Assembly (NCBI GenBank): GCA_025210265.1
Contig: JAOASD010000023.1
Coordinates: 248,001 to 312,000, forward strand
Length of the DNA stretch: 64,000 nucleotides
From: Pelagimonas sp.
Lineage (GTDB): Bacteria; Pseudomonadota; Alphaproteobacteria; Rhodobacterales; Rhodobacteraceae
Reading direction: 5' to 3'
Positions 8,148 through 16,150 of the stretch are shown here, piece after piece. A program made the position numbers and the translations under genes. The notes beneath the pieces are model-generated. The model was not told where the DNA came from, ran no database searches, and saw nothing but the letters and a program-made list of their open reading frames with translations. Numbering within the stretch: the first letter of the stretch is position 1; each line of letters begins with the position of its first letter.

Positions 8148-8576
8148 TTATTTCACCGTGATGGTGATGGCCTCGCTCAGCACCGGAGGGTTGTGCGGCA
8201 CGTGACCGTGATCCCCCAGCAAAAGCTGCAATTTATGCGTCCCGGCAGGCAGGTCGGTGGTGATCTGCGTCTGGCCACCACCAAAATGCACCACCTGATC
8301 GGTGGCAGGCAGACCATATTCCATTTCGATTTCCGCCAGATCCTGATTGATCAACAGATGGTGGTGGCCGGTATTTTCCTGCTCAACACCGGCGGGTGCG
8401 ACACCCATACCTTCTAGACCGAACACAATGGTGACCGGGCTGCTGACCTCAGCCCCATTGGCAGGGGATACAATGTAGGCCCGCGCGCCTTCGGGCGATG
8501 CATTGCGATGTCCTTCGGCAAAAGCCGCCCCAGCCAGGGCAAGTCCGGTCGCAAAAGTCAAAATGGCTGTCTTCAT
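8148..8576 (-). CDS. Exported DUF4399 protein
   Basis: A 142-residue periplasmic protein. It has a classical signal peptide (MKTAILTFATGLALAGAAFA) and then one beta-rich domain with YIVSPANGAEVSSPVTIVFGLEGMGVAPAG, ENTGHHHLLIN and the C-terminal THKLQLLLGDHGHVPH. These are the conserved histidine-rich motifs of DUF4399. The HHH and HGH clusters suggest metal binding, which is inference; no function is established for the family. The start at 8576 is chosen because GGAGGACATC precedes it. It stands alone, convergent with thpR. Confidence 0.8.
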   Translation of the reverse strand: MKTAILTFATGLALAGAAFAEGHRNASPEGARAYIVSPANGAEVSSPVTIVFGLEGMGVAPAGVEQENTGHHHLLINQDLAEIEMEYGLPATDQVVHFGGGQTQITTDLPAGTHKLQLLLGDHGHVPHNPPVLSEAITITVK

Positions 8577-8659
8577 GATGTCCTCCAAGTCGCGCGGCAG
8601 AATGCTCGCGGGGCTCAAAATAAATCAAATCAGACTGCACGCAAAAAACGTTTCATAAA

Positions 8660-10324
8660 CTAACCGTTATCGCGCCAGCGGCTGGCAATCGGATAGCGCC
8701 GATCCAGCCAAAAGGCACGCCGGGTCAGACGTGCACCGGGTGCGGACTGAAACCGTTTATATTCGCTGATATAAAGCAGGTGTTCGACCCGTTTCACATC
8801 CTCGCGCGCATAGCCTGCGGCGACACAGTCCGCGACGCTGGCATCGTCATCGACCAGCATGGTCAGGATCCCATCCAGCACCGGATAATCGGGCAGCGAG
8901 TCGCTGTCCTTCTGATCGTCGCGTAGCTCTGCCGAGGGCGGTTTGGTGATGATGCGATCCGGGATCACCTCGTCTGCATTGCCCATCATCCAGTCGCGGT
9001 GATTGGAATTACGCCAGCGGCACGTTTCGAACACGCGGGTTTTGTACAGATCCTTGATCGGGTTATAGCCGCCCGCCATATCGCCATAAATCGTGGCATA
9101 GCCCACCGCGACCTCGGATTTGTTGCCGGTGGTTAGCAGCATCTCGCCAAACTTGTTGGACAGGGCCATCAACAGCAGGCCGCGCAGGCGGGACTGGATG
9201 TTTTCCTCGGTGATGTCGGGTTGGGTGCCCGCAAACAAAGGCGCCAGCGTATTGGTGATGGCCGCGCGCCCCTCGGCGATCGGCACAAAATCATAGCGCA
9301 CGCCCAGCGCGTTGGCGCAGGCCTTGGCGTCCTCCAGAGAATGTTCCGAAGTGTATTCCGAAGGCAGCATCACGCAGCGCACATTCTCTGCGCCCAGCGC
9401 ATCGGTGGCAATGGTTGCGACCAGCGCGGAATCCACCCCGCCCGACATGCCCAGCAGCACTTTGCCAAACCCGGTTTTGCGGCAGTAATCGCGCAGCGAC
9501 TCTACCATCGTGCGGTAATCCTGCTCCCATTCATCGGGATGCGCGGTGAAATCGCCCTCTTCCGCGCACCAGTCGCCGTCGTCATTGCGCAGGAAAGTCA
9601 CATGGCTGATCACCTCGTCAAAGACGGGCAGTTGCAGCGCCGGGTGCCCATGCGGGTTCAGCACAAAGCTGCCGCCGTCAAACACCTGATCATCCTGACC
9701 GCCCACCATATTCAGATAGACCAGCGGCAGACCGGTTTCGACCACACGCCCGACCATGTGGTTCAGGCGGGTTTCGAATTTGTTGCGGAAATAGGGCGAG
9801 CCATTGGGCACCACGAGGATCTCGGCCCCACTTTCGGCCATGGCTTCGCAGACATCGGGATACCAGGCATCCTCGCAGATCGGCATCCCGATCCGCACCC
9901 CGTTGATCGCCACCGGCCCCTGCATCCGATCGCGCGAGAACAGGCGCACCTCGTCGAACACGTTGAAATTGGGTAGGAAAAACTTGTGCGTCGTGGCGGT
10001 GATCTTGCCGCCCTGCAGGATGTGATAGCTGTTGTGCAGCTTGCCACCTTCGCCGCGCGCCGGGCCACCAATGGCCAGCGCGGGACCATCGGCGCAGTCC
10101 TGGGCCAGTTGCTCCAGCACCTGCAGCGCAGTGTCGACAAAGATGGGTTTCAGGATCAGATCCTGGGTCTGGTACCCGGTCAGGAACATTTCGGGCAGGG
10201 CAACAAGGTCGGCCCCGGCGGCGCGCGCCTCTTCCCAGGCGGCGCGGGCCTTGGCGGCGTTGCCTTCCAGATCCCCGACCGTGGGGTTCAGCTGCGCCAA
10301 TGTCAGGCGGAAACGATCAGCCAT
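8660..10324 (-). CDS. nadE: Glutamine-dependent NAD+ synthase
   Basis: Makes NAD from nicotinic acid adenine dinucleotide, ATP and glutamine in the cytoplasm. The 554-residue protein has an N-terminal nitrilase-type glutaminase with the E45-K114-C150 triad (PEMF, THKFFLPN, PICEDAWYPD). It also has a C-terminal ATP-PPase synthase domain starting with SGGVDS at 294-299. The open frame continues upstream, but MADRFRLTLAQLNP (start 10324) is the conserved beginning. About 210 bases upstream, up to the MORN gene, show only a small GGGG-AAAG-CCCC hairpin near 10396. Confidence 0.95.
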   Translation of the reverse strand: MADRFRLTLAQLNPTVGDLEGNAAKARAAWEEARAAGADLVALPEMFLTGYQTQDLILKPIFVDTALQVLEQLAQDCADGPALAIGGPARGEGGKLHNSYHILQGGKITATTHKFFLPNFNVFDEVRLFSRDRMQGPVAINGVRIGMPICEDAWYPDVCEAMAESGAEILVVPNGSPYFRNKFETRLNHMVGRVVETGLPLVYLNMVGGQDDQVFDGGSFVLNPHGHPALQLPVFDEVISHVTFLRNDDGDWCAEEGDFTAHPDEWEQDYRTMVESLRDYCRKTGFGKVLLGMSGGVDSALVATIATDALGAENVRCVMLPSEYTSEHSLEDAKACANALGVRYDFVPIAEGRAAITNTLAPLFAGTQPDITEENIQSRLRGLLLMALSNKFGEMLLTTGNKSEVAVGYATIYGDMAGGYNPIKDLYKTRVFETCRWRNSNHRDWMMGNADEVIPDRIITKPPSAELRDDQKDSDSLPDYPVLDGILTMLVDDDASVADCVAAGYAREDVKRVEHLLYISEYKRFQSAPGARLTRRAFWLDRRYPIASRWRDNG

Positions 10325-10534
10325 GGGCCTGTGGTCCTTCCAAACTGTGCAATCCTTGGATCCTGTCAGACCAAATAGCAGAAGTAGAGGCAGGGGAAAG
10401 CCCCGCCTGCCCGCCCACTGGCCCCTTCCTGCCGCCTCAGCCCATGATCCGGCAAAAGACATTGCCCCGGCCCGCCCCCTCCATTACCTTCCCATCAAGA
10501 TTGGGGAGACCCTGACGCCGGGGGCAGGAAACGC

Positions 10535-11998
10535 ATGACACGACTGGCAGAAAAACGGATCTTTGGCTTTGGTCCTATTCTGACGCTGGCCCTGATGCCC
10601 GCGCTGATGCTGACACCGGGCATGGCCCCGGCACAGGACGGCGGCATCCAGACCAAACAATATGATGATGGTGGTGTCTATGAGGGCACCTTTCAGGACG
10701 GGTTGCAGCACGGCACCGGCACCTATCGCCTGCCCAATGGGTATGAATATGCCGGCGACTGGGTGGCCGGAGAAATCAAGGGCAAGGGCGTCGCGCGCTT
10801 TCCCAACGGATCCGTCTATGAGGGCGAATTTGTCAAAGGCAAACCCGAAGGCATCGGCCGCATCGTCTTTGCCGATGGCGGCACCTACGAAGGTTCCTGG
10901 CTGGATGGCAAGATCACCGGACAGGGCGTCATGATCTATGCCAATGGCGTGCGCTATGAGGGCGCATTCCGCAATGCGCTGCATCACGGGCGCGGCGTGA
11001 TGACCGCCCCCAGCGGCTATGTCTATGATGGCGACTGGGTGAACGGCATCAACGAAGGCTATGCCAAGATCGCGTATCCCGACAGCTCGGTCTATGAGGG
11101 CCGCGTGGCTGATGGCGCGCGCGAAGGTGTCGGCAAACTGACCATGCCAGACGGGCTGATCTATGAAGGCACCTGGCGCGATGGCCAGATCGACGGGCGC
11201 GGCAAGCTGATCCAACCCAATGGCGATATCTACGAGGGCGAACTGGTCGATGGCCGCCGCGAAGGCGCAGGCAAAGTGACCTACGCCAATGGCGACATCT
11301 ATGAGGGCGCCTTTGACAATGACCTGCGCCACGGTCAGGGCAGCTTTGTCGGCAAGGATGGCTATCGCTATACCGGCCAATGGGCCACCGGCCAGATCGA
11401 AGGCCAGGGCAGCGTCACCTATCCCGATGGGTCCGTCTATGCCGGGGCCTTCACCGGCGACCTCGCCAATGGCATCGGCAAAATCACCTACCCCGATGGC
11501 TCGACCTATGAGGGCCAGTGGAGCGATGGCGTGATCGAGGGCACCGGCAAAGCCGTCTACGCCAATGGCCTGATCTACGAGGGCAATTTCCACAACGCCC
11601 GCAACGAAGGCTTCGGCGTCATGACCTACCCCGATGGCTATCGCTATGAAGGCCAGTGGAAAGAGGGTCTGCGCCACGGCAAAGGCACGGCCACCTTCCC
11701 CGATGGATCGGTCTATGAGGGCCAGTTCCGCGATGGCCAGCGCCACGGTGATGGCAAGATCTCCATGCCCTCTGGTTTTGTCTATGAGGGCGAATGGGCC
11801 CGTGGCGAAATCTCCGGCCAAGGCGTGGCCACCTATGCCAATGGCGATGTCTACACAGGCACCTTCCAAAAGGGCAAACGTCAGGGCCAGGGCACTATGG
11901 CCTATGCCACAGGCGAAGAGGCCAGCGGCAAATGGATCAGCGGCGCATTGGCTGCGGATGAAACCGCTCCGGCCCCATCTGAAGTCAGCGACAACTGA
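10535..11998 (+). CDS. Exported MORN-repeat protein (18 repeats)
   Basis: A 487-residue protein. A signal peptide (about residues 1-34, ending APAQDGG) is followed by 18 consecutive 23-residue MORN repeats at residues 49-462. Each has the form YEG.W..G...G.G...Y.NG.. . A nineteenth degenerate copy and a short acidic tail follow. There is no catalytic domain. MORN repeats form elongated beta-hairpin ladders; in eukaryotes they bind membranes and proteins, but bacterial exported versions are uncharacterised. The regular spacing with few insertions implies a long rod of about 37 strands. It is a single gene flanked by nadE (divergent) and modC (convergent). The large antisense open frame through the repeats is a shadow. 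Confidence 0.9.
   Translation: MTRLAEKRIFGFGPILTLALMPALMLTPGMAPAQDGGIQTKQYDDGGVYEGTFQDGLQHGTGTYRLPNGYEYAGDWVAGEIKGKGVARFPNGSVYEGEFVKGKPEGIGRIVFADGGTYEGSWLDGKITGQGVMIYANGVRYEGAFRNALHHGRGVMTAPSGYVYDGDWVNGINEGYAKIAYPDSSVYEGRVADGAREGVGKLTMPDGLIYEGTWRDGQIDGRGKLIQPNGDIYEGELVDGRREGAGKVTYANGDIYEGAFDNDLRHGQGSFVGKDGYRYTGQWATGQIEGQGSVTYPDGSVYAGAFTGDLANGIGKITYPDGSTYEGQWSDGVIEGTGKAVYANGLIYEGNFHNARNEGFGVMTYPDGYRYEGQWKEGLRHGKGTATFPDGSVYEGQFRDGQRHGDGKISMPSGFVYEGEWARGEISGQGVATYANGDVYTGTFQKGKRQGQGTMAYATGEEASGKWISGALAADETAPAPSEVSDN
10679..11920 (+). repeat. 18 tandem 69-bp coding repeats (MORN)
   Basis: The DNA repeats with a 69-bp period, most visible as tatgaggg(c) in every unit. Units are diverged at synonymous and some replacement sites, so the array is old rather than freshly expanded. 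Confidence 0.85.
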
Positions 11999-12015
11999 AC
12001 CGCCGCGCCGTTTGA

Positions 12016-12069
12016 GTATTTATAAAAGAGAAGAAGCAGGCCCGCCCCCTTCTTCTCTTGGAAAAATAC
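12016..12069. terminator. Bidirectional hairpin between the MORN gene and modC
   Basis: An 11-bp stem AAGAGAAGAAG / CTTCTTCTCTT is extended by outer GTATTT / AAATAC pairing. On the minus strand the stem runs into a T/A-rich tail, which fits termination of modC. Confidence 0.65.
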
Positions 12070-12111
12070 CTCCGGGGGAGTCCCGCAGGGACGGGGGCAG
12101 CGCCCCCTTCC
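12061..12111 (+). repeat. Dispersed intergenic repeat, copy 2
   Basis: AAATACC, CCGGGGG, a small GTCCC-GCA-GGGAC hairpin and then GGGGGCAGCGCCCCC. Compare 4383-4427 and 48261-48300. Confidence 0.55.
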
Positions 12112-12134
12112 AACAGACGCACCAAGACCTGAGT

Positions 12135-13211
12135 TCAACCAATATCCGAGGGCGCGATGGCCACGGATTTGACCATGACGTGACAGGGCATCCCCTCATG
12201 CAACCCCATTGCCTTGGCTGAACGCCGAGTGATCCGGGCCAGCACACGACCTGCGGGGGTGTCCAGCGTGACAATCGCGCCGGGGCCGCCGCCCTGACGG
12301 ATCGCGCTGACCGTCCCGCTAAGGATATTCAGTGCCGAAACGCCCTCGGGCCTTGTACGCGACAGGATCACCTCCTGCGCGGCGATGCGCACACGGATGT
12401 CGCTGCCAGGGGCGCGCGCAATGCGCGGCAGGAACAGCGGCGTGCCTGCGGCGTCCAGTTCGGTCAGCCCATCCTCGTGATGCGCTTTGACCCGCGCGGT
12501 CAGGATCGCCCCCGCGCCGCGCACACCGGTGGGCAGGACCGCAGGATCGCTCAGCACTTCGGTCGCAGGGCCTTGACGAGCAACCTTACCGCCCTGCAGC
12601 GCCACAACCGTGGTGGCCAGCCGCGCGACCTCGGCCGGGCTGTGACTGACATAGAGGATTGGCACGTCGGATTCATCGCGCAGGCGTTCAAAATAGGGCA
12701 GGATCTCGGCTTTGCGGGCCTCATCCAGCGCGGCCAGTGGCTCATCTGCCAGGATCAGGCGCGGCGCGGCGAGAAGCGCACGGCCAATGGCCACCCGCTG
12801 CTTTTCGCCACCGGACAGATCACGCGGATTGCGCGCCAGCAACGCGCCAAGCCCCAGCATATCCACCACATGATCAAAACCCGGCCCCGCGCGCCCCTGC
12901 GCGAACCAGCGCCCGTAACGCAGGTTCTGGCGCACGTTCAGATGCGGGAAAAGCCGGGCTTCCTGAAACACATAGCCCAGCTGGCGGCGATGCGGTGGCA
13001 GGGCCACGCGCTGCGCTGTGTCCAGCAACAGGCGGTCTCCGGCATGCACACGCCCCTGATCGGGTACCAGCAACCCGGCCACCGCGTTGATGATCGTCGT
13101 CTTGCCTGACCCCGAGCGCCCGAACAGCACGGTGATCCCGCTGGGCGCTTCAAACGCCACATCCAACGCCAGCCCGTCAAAGCGGTGCTGCATGGTGACA
13201 GAGAGGCTCAT
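12135..13211 (-). CDS. modC: Molybdate ABC transporter ATP-binding protein
   Basis: A 358-residue ATPase. The Walker A is GRSGSGKTT, the signature is LSGGEKQRVAIGRA, and Walker B is LILADEPLAALD. After the ATPase domain, residues about 290-358 form a C-terminal TOBE/mop-like domain (SALNILSGTVSAIRQGG), which binds molybdate for feedback control in ModC. The start at 13211 overlaps the modB stop by four bases. The order modA-modB-modC is the standard operon. Confidence 0.92.
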   Translation of the reverse strand: MSLSVTMQHRFDGLALDVAFEAPSGITVLFGRSGSGKTTIINAVAGLLVPDQGRVHAGDRLLLDTAQRVALPPHRRQLGYVFQEARLFPHLNVRQNLRYGRWFAQGRAGPGFDHVVDMLGLGALLARNPRDLSGGEKQRVAIGRALLAAPRLILADEPLAALDEARKAEILPYFERLRDESDVPILYVSHSPAEVARLATTVVALQGGKVARQGPATEVLSDPAVLPTGVRGAGAILTARVKAHHEDGLTELDAAGTPLFLPRIARAPGSDIRVRIAAQEVILSRTRPEGVSALNILSGTVSAIRQGGGPGAIVTLDTPAGRVLARITRRSAKAMGLHEGMPCHVMVKSVAIAPSDIG

Positions 13212-13903
13212 GCGCTGCCCACCCGTTTTGCCGCGCGTCGTGCCAGCCATTCCGACACCAGAAGCGCGCCCATAGCGATCACTACCGACACCAGTACCAG
13301 GCGCAGCGCGGCGCCCTCCTGCCCCGGCTGTTGCAGAAAGGCATAGATCGCCGAGGGCAGCGTCCGGGTTTGCCCCGGTATGTTGGACACAAAGGTGATG
13401 GTCGCGCCGAACTCGCCCATTGCCTTGGCAAAGCCCAGAACCAGCCCGGCGATGATCCCAGGCAGGGTCAGCGGCAGGGTCACGGTCAGAAACACCCAAA
13501 GGCGCGAGGCCCCCAGTGTCGCCGCCGCCTGTTCCAGTTTCGGGTCCACCGCCTCCAGCGACAGGCGCATGGCGCGCACCATCAGCGGAAAGGCCATGAC
13601 CCCCGCCGCCAGCGCCGCGCCCGCCCAGCTAAAGGCAAAGCGGATTCCGATCGCCTCCAGCGCGCTGCCCACCGCCGCGCGGGGGCTGAAGATATTCAGT
13701 AGGATGTAGCCAGTGACCACGGGTGGCAGGATCAGGGGCAGATGCACCAGACCGTTCAGGATCTGCTTGCCCGGAAAGCGCCAGCGGGCCAGCGCATAGG
13801 CTGCCAGTAGCGCCAGCGGCGTCGCGGCCAGCACCGCCCAGAAGGCCACGCGCAGCGACAACATCACCGCCTGCCATTCCTGTGGCCCCAGCCAGTCGCT
13901 CAT
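13208..13903 (-). CDS. modB: Molybdate ABC transporter permease
   Basis: A 231-residue inner-membrane permease with about five to six helices. The cytoplasmic EAA loop reads EAVDPKLEQAAATLGASRLWVFLTV, the contact site for ModC. It overlaps modA and modC by four bases on either side, so all three are one translation-coupled unit. Confidence 0.92.
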   Translation of the reverse strand: MSDWLGPQEWQAVMLSLRVAFWAVLAATPLALLAAYALARWRFPGKQILNGLVHLPLILPPVVTGYILLNIFSPRAAVGSALEAIGIRFAFSWAGAALAAGVMAFPLMVRAMRLSLEAVDPKLEQAAATLGASRLWVFLTVTLPLTLPGIIAGLVLGFAKAMGEFGATITFVSNIPGQTRTLPSAIYAFLQQPGQEGAALRLVLVSVVIAMGALLVSEWLARRAAKRVGSA

Positions 13904-14646
13904 GATCCGCCCTCGCCGCGCAGGGTGAAGCCATGGGCGGCAAACACCGCCGCGGCCTCGGCCCCTTGCAGCCAGTCAAACAGGGCCAGCGTCGCGGCAC
14001 GCGAATTCAAACGGGCCATCGGATAGGTGATTTCAGGATGCGTATCCGGCGGGATCTGCGCCAACACCTGCACACGCGGTTCGACCTGCGCATCGCTGGC
14101 ATAAACAATGCCAAAGGGCACCTGCCCCAGCGCCACCAGCGCCAGCGCCGCGCGCACATTGTCGGTCTGCACCACATCGGGGCGCAGCCTGTCCCACAGG
14201 TCCAGATTTTCCAGCGCCGCCTTGCCATAGATCCCGGCAGGCACCGCATCGACCAGCGCCATCGCAAGGCGCTGCCCCATCACCGCCTGCCAGACATCCC
14301 CGTCAATCGACGCGCCCTCTGACGTCTGACCGATCAAAACCAGATCATTGCCCAGCAGATCCAGCCGTGCCTCGGGCTGCACCAGCCCCTCATTCTGCAG
14401 CGCATCCATCCAGTCGCGATTGGCGGAGATGAACAGATCCGCCGGCGCGCCAAAACTGATCTGCCGCGCCAGAACCGAAGACCCCGCCAGCGACACAACC
14501 ATCTGATGCCCGCTGGCCTGTTCGAATTGCGGTGCCAGCTCCTCTAGCGCGCTGCCCAGACTGGCGGCGGCAAAGACCGTGACCTGCTCGGCCCGCAGCG
14601 GCGCGGCGAGGCTTATCAGGACAAGGATCAGGCGGATCAGGGGCAC
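13900..14646 (-). CDS. modA: Molybdate ABC transporter substrate-binding protein
   Basis: A 248-residue periplasmic binding protein. It has a signal peptide (VPLIRLILVLISLAAPLRA), then VTVFAAASLGSALEELAPQFEQ and LAGSSVLARQI, the ModA segments that hold the oxyanion. The best start is GTG at 14646 with GGAG seven bases upstream; an ATG further out would prefix an unlikely 22 residues. No modE gene or clear ModE palindrome is visible nearby. A tungstate role cannot be excluded. Confidence 0.88.
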   Translation of the reverse strand: MPLIRLILVLISLAAPLRAEQVTVFAAASLGSALEELAPQFEQASGHQMVVSLAGSSVLARQISFGAPADLFISANRDWMDALQNEGLVQPEARLDLLGNDLVLIGQTSEGASIDGDVWQAVMGQRLAMALVDAVPAGIYGKAALENLDLWDRLRPDVVQTDNVRAALALVALGQVPFGIVYASDAQVEPRVQVLAQIPPDTHPEITYPMARLNSRAATLALFDWLQGAEAAAVFAAHGFTLRGEGGS

Positions 14647-14795
14647 GGGGTGGCTCCGGTACAGGTTTGTCCGAGATAACGACGCCGCCCCGCCCGGCGC
14701 AAGCCTTTCCAATGGTTTGCCCTAGGACACAGGCGCGCGGGGTGGCCATTTGCGACCAATTGGCGATAGGTTGCCCCCAGTTTCAGGAGGTTCAA

Positions 14796-15497
14796 ATGGA
14801 ATACTCGATCACCCCGCCCGCGACGCCCTCTCTTGCTGTGATGGGCAGCGATGCGCGATTTCCCGTGCGCCGCATCTATTGCGTCGGGCGCAACTATGCC
14901 GCCCATGCGCGTGAGATGGGGCAGGACCCGGATCGCGAACCGCCCTTCTTTTTCTCCAAACCCGGCAATGCGGTGATTGGCGCCGGTCAGGATGTGCCCT
15001 ATCCGCCGCTGACCCAGAACCTGCATCACGAGGCCGAACTGGTCGTGGCCATCGGCACAGGCGGCGCGGATATCTCCGAGGCCGATGCGGAAAACCACAT
15101 CTGGGGTTATGCGATCGGCAATGACCTGACCCGCCGCGATCTGCAATCTGCCGCCAAGGAAAAGGGCCGCCCCTGGGACATGGCCAAGGGGTTTGACCAC
15201 TCTGCCGTGATCGGCCCGCTGCATCCGGCCGCGCAGATCGGTCACCCGAACACAGGCGCGATCACGCTGCAGGTGAATGGCGCCACAAAGCAAAGCGGCG
15301 ATCTGAGCGACATGATCTGGTCCATCCCCGAAGTGATCGCCCATCTGTCGCGCGCCGTGACCCTTGCCCCCGGCGATCTGATCATGACCGGCACCCCCGC
15401 CGGGGTCAGCGCGCTGAAACCCGGCGACCTTTGCACCATCGCCATTGATGGGCTAGGCAGCATCAAAACCCGCATTACCGAAAGATCCGCGCGATGA
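14796..15497 (+). CDS. Fumarylacetoacetate hydrolase-family protein (fumarylpyruvate hydrolase-like)
   Basis: A 233-residue FAH-fold C-C bond hydrolase. Family motifs are IYCVGRNYAAHAREM, PFFFSKPGNAV, the metal-binding HHEAEL, and NDLTRRDLQ. The short single-domain length matches fumarylpyruvate or 2-hydroxyhepta-diene-dioate hydrolases rather than the two-domain tyrosine-pathway FAH. AGGAGG lies upstream of the start at 14796. The next gene, a zeta-class GST isomerase, overlaps by four bases. The pair would isomerise and then hydrolyse a ring-cleavage product (maleylpyruvate from gentisate, or maleylacetoacetate). No ring dioxygenase is in the window. Confidence 0.82.
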   Translation: MEYSITPPATPSLAVMGSDARFPVRRIYCVGRNYAAHAREMGQDPDREPPFFFSKPGNAVIGAGQDVPYPPLTQNLHHEAELVVAIGTGGADISEADAENHIWGYAIGNDLTRRDLQSAAKEKGRPWDMAKGFDHSAVIGPLHPAAQIGHPNTGAITLQVNGATKQSGDLSDMIWSIPEVIAHLSRAVTLAPGDLIMTGTPAGVSALKPGDLCTIAIDGLGSIKTRITERSAR

Positions 15498-16135
15498 TCC
15501 TGCACAATTATTTCCGCTCTTCGACCTCGACCCGGCTGCGCGCGGCGCTGAACCTGAAAGGGCTGGACTATGACTATGCGGCCTATCCTCTGAAAGAGGG
15601 CGCGCATAAATCGCCCGAGTTTCTGGCCCGCAACCCCGCCGGTCTGGTCCCGGTGCTGGAAATCGAGGACGGCACGCATATCCCCCAATCGCTCGCCATC
15701 ATCGAATATCTCGAAGAGGTGCATCCCGAAACGCCCCTCCTGCCCGCCGATCCGGTGGGTCGTGCGCGGGTGCGGGCGCTGGCCTATATGATTGCCTGCG
15801 AAATCCATCCGCTGAACAATCTGCGCGTGCTGAAACATCTGAGCGCCGAATTTGGTGCCGATGCAGAGGGGCAAAAGGCCTGGTTTACCAAATGGGTGCG
15901 CGAAACCTTTGACGCGCTGGAAACCACGCTGGCCGGGTCGGCAGAGACCGGCATCTATTGCCATGGCGACACGCCCGGTCTGGCGGATGTGTGTCTGTAT
16001 GCGCAGGTCTGGAACAACCAGCGGTTCGGCATCGCGACAGGGGACTGGCCGACCATTGCGCGGATCTTTAACGCGCTGGACGCGCTGGAGCCCTTTGCCA
16101 AGGCCGCCCCGCCAAACCAGCCCGATTCTGAATAA
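15494..16135 (+). CDS. maiA: Maleylacetoacetate / maleylpyruvate isomerase (zeta-class GST)
   Basis: A 213-residue glutathione-dependent cis-trans isomerase. The N-terminal YFRSSTSTRLRAALNLKG matches the zeta-GST active-site SS.S.RVR segment, with T in place of the usual C. Further family matches are PAGLVPVLEIEDG and the C-terminal GDTPGLADVCLYAQVWN. It overlaps the upstream hydrolase by four bases. The GST fold is certain; the exact substrate depends on the missing dioxygenase. Confidence 0.85.
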   Translation: MILHNYFRSSTSTRLRAALNLKGLDYDYAAYPLKEGAHKSPEFLARNPAGLVPVLEIEDGTHIPQSLAIIEYLEEVHPETPLLPADPVGRARVRALAYMIACEIHPLNNLRVLKHLSAEFGADAEGQKAWFTKWVRETFDALETTLAGSAETGIYCHGDTPGLADVCLYAQVWNNQRFGIATGDWPTIARIFNALDALEPFAKAAPPNQPDSE

Positions 16136-16150
16136 ACCGCCGCGGGTGTC

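Noticed and set aside
10484-11869. Large 461-residue open frame on the minus strand through the MORN gene
   Set aside because: Its apparent repeats mirror the 69-bp DNA period of the plus-strand MORN gene; it lacks a ribosome site and a sensible protein composition.
10679-11920. Possible CRISPR-like array from regular spacing
   Set aside because: The 69-bp repeats have no spacers and encode an intact reading frame of MORN units.
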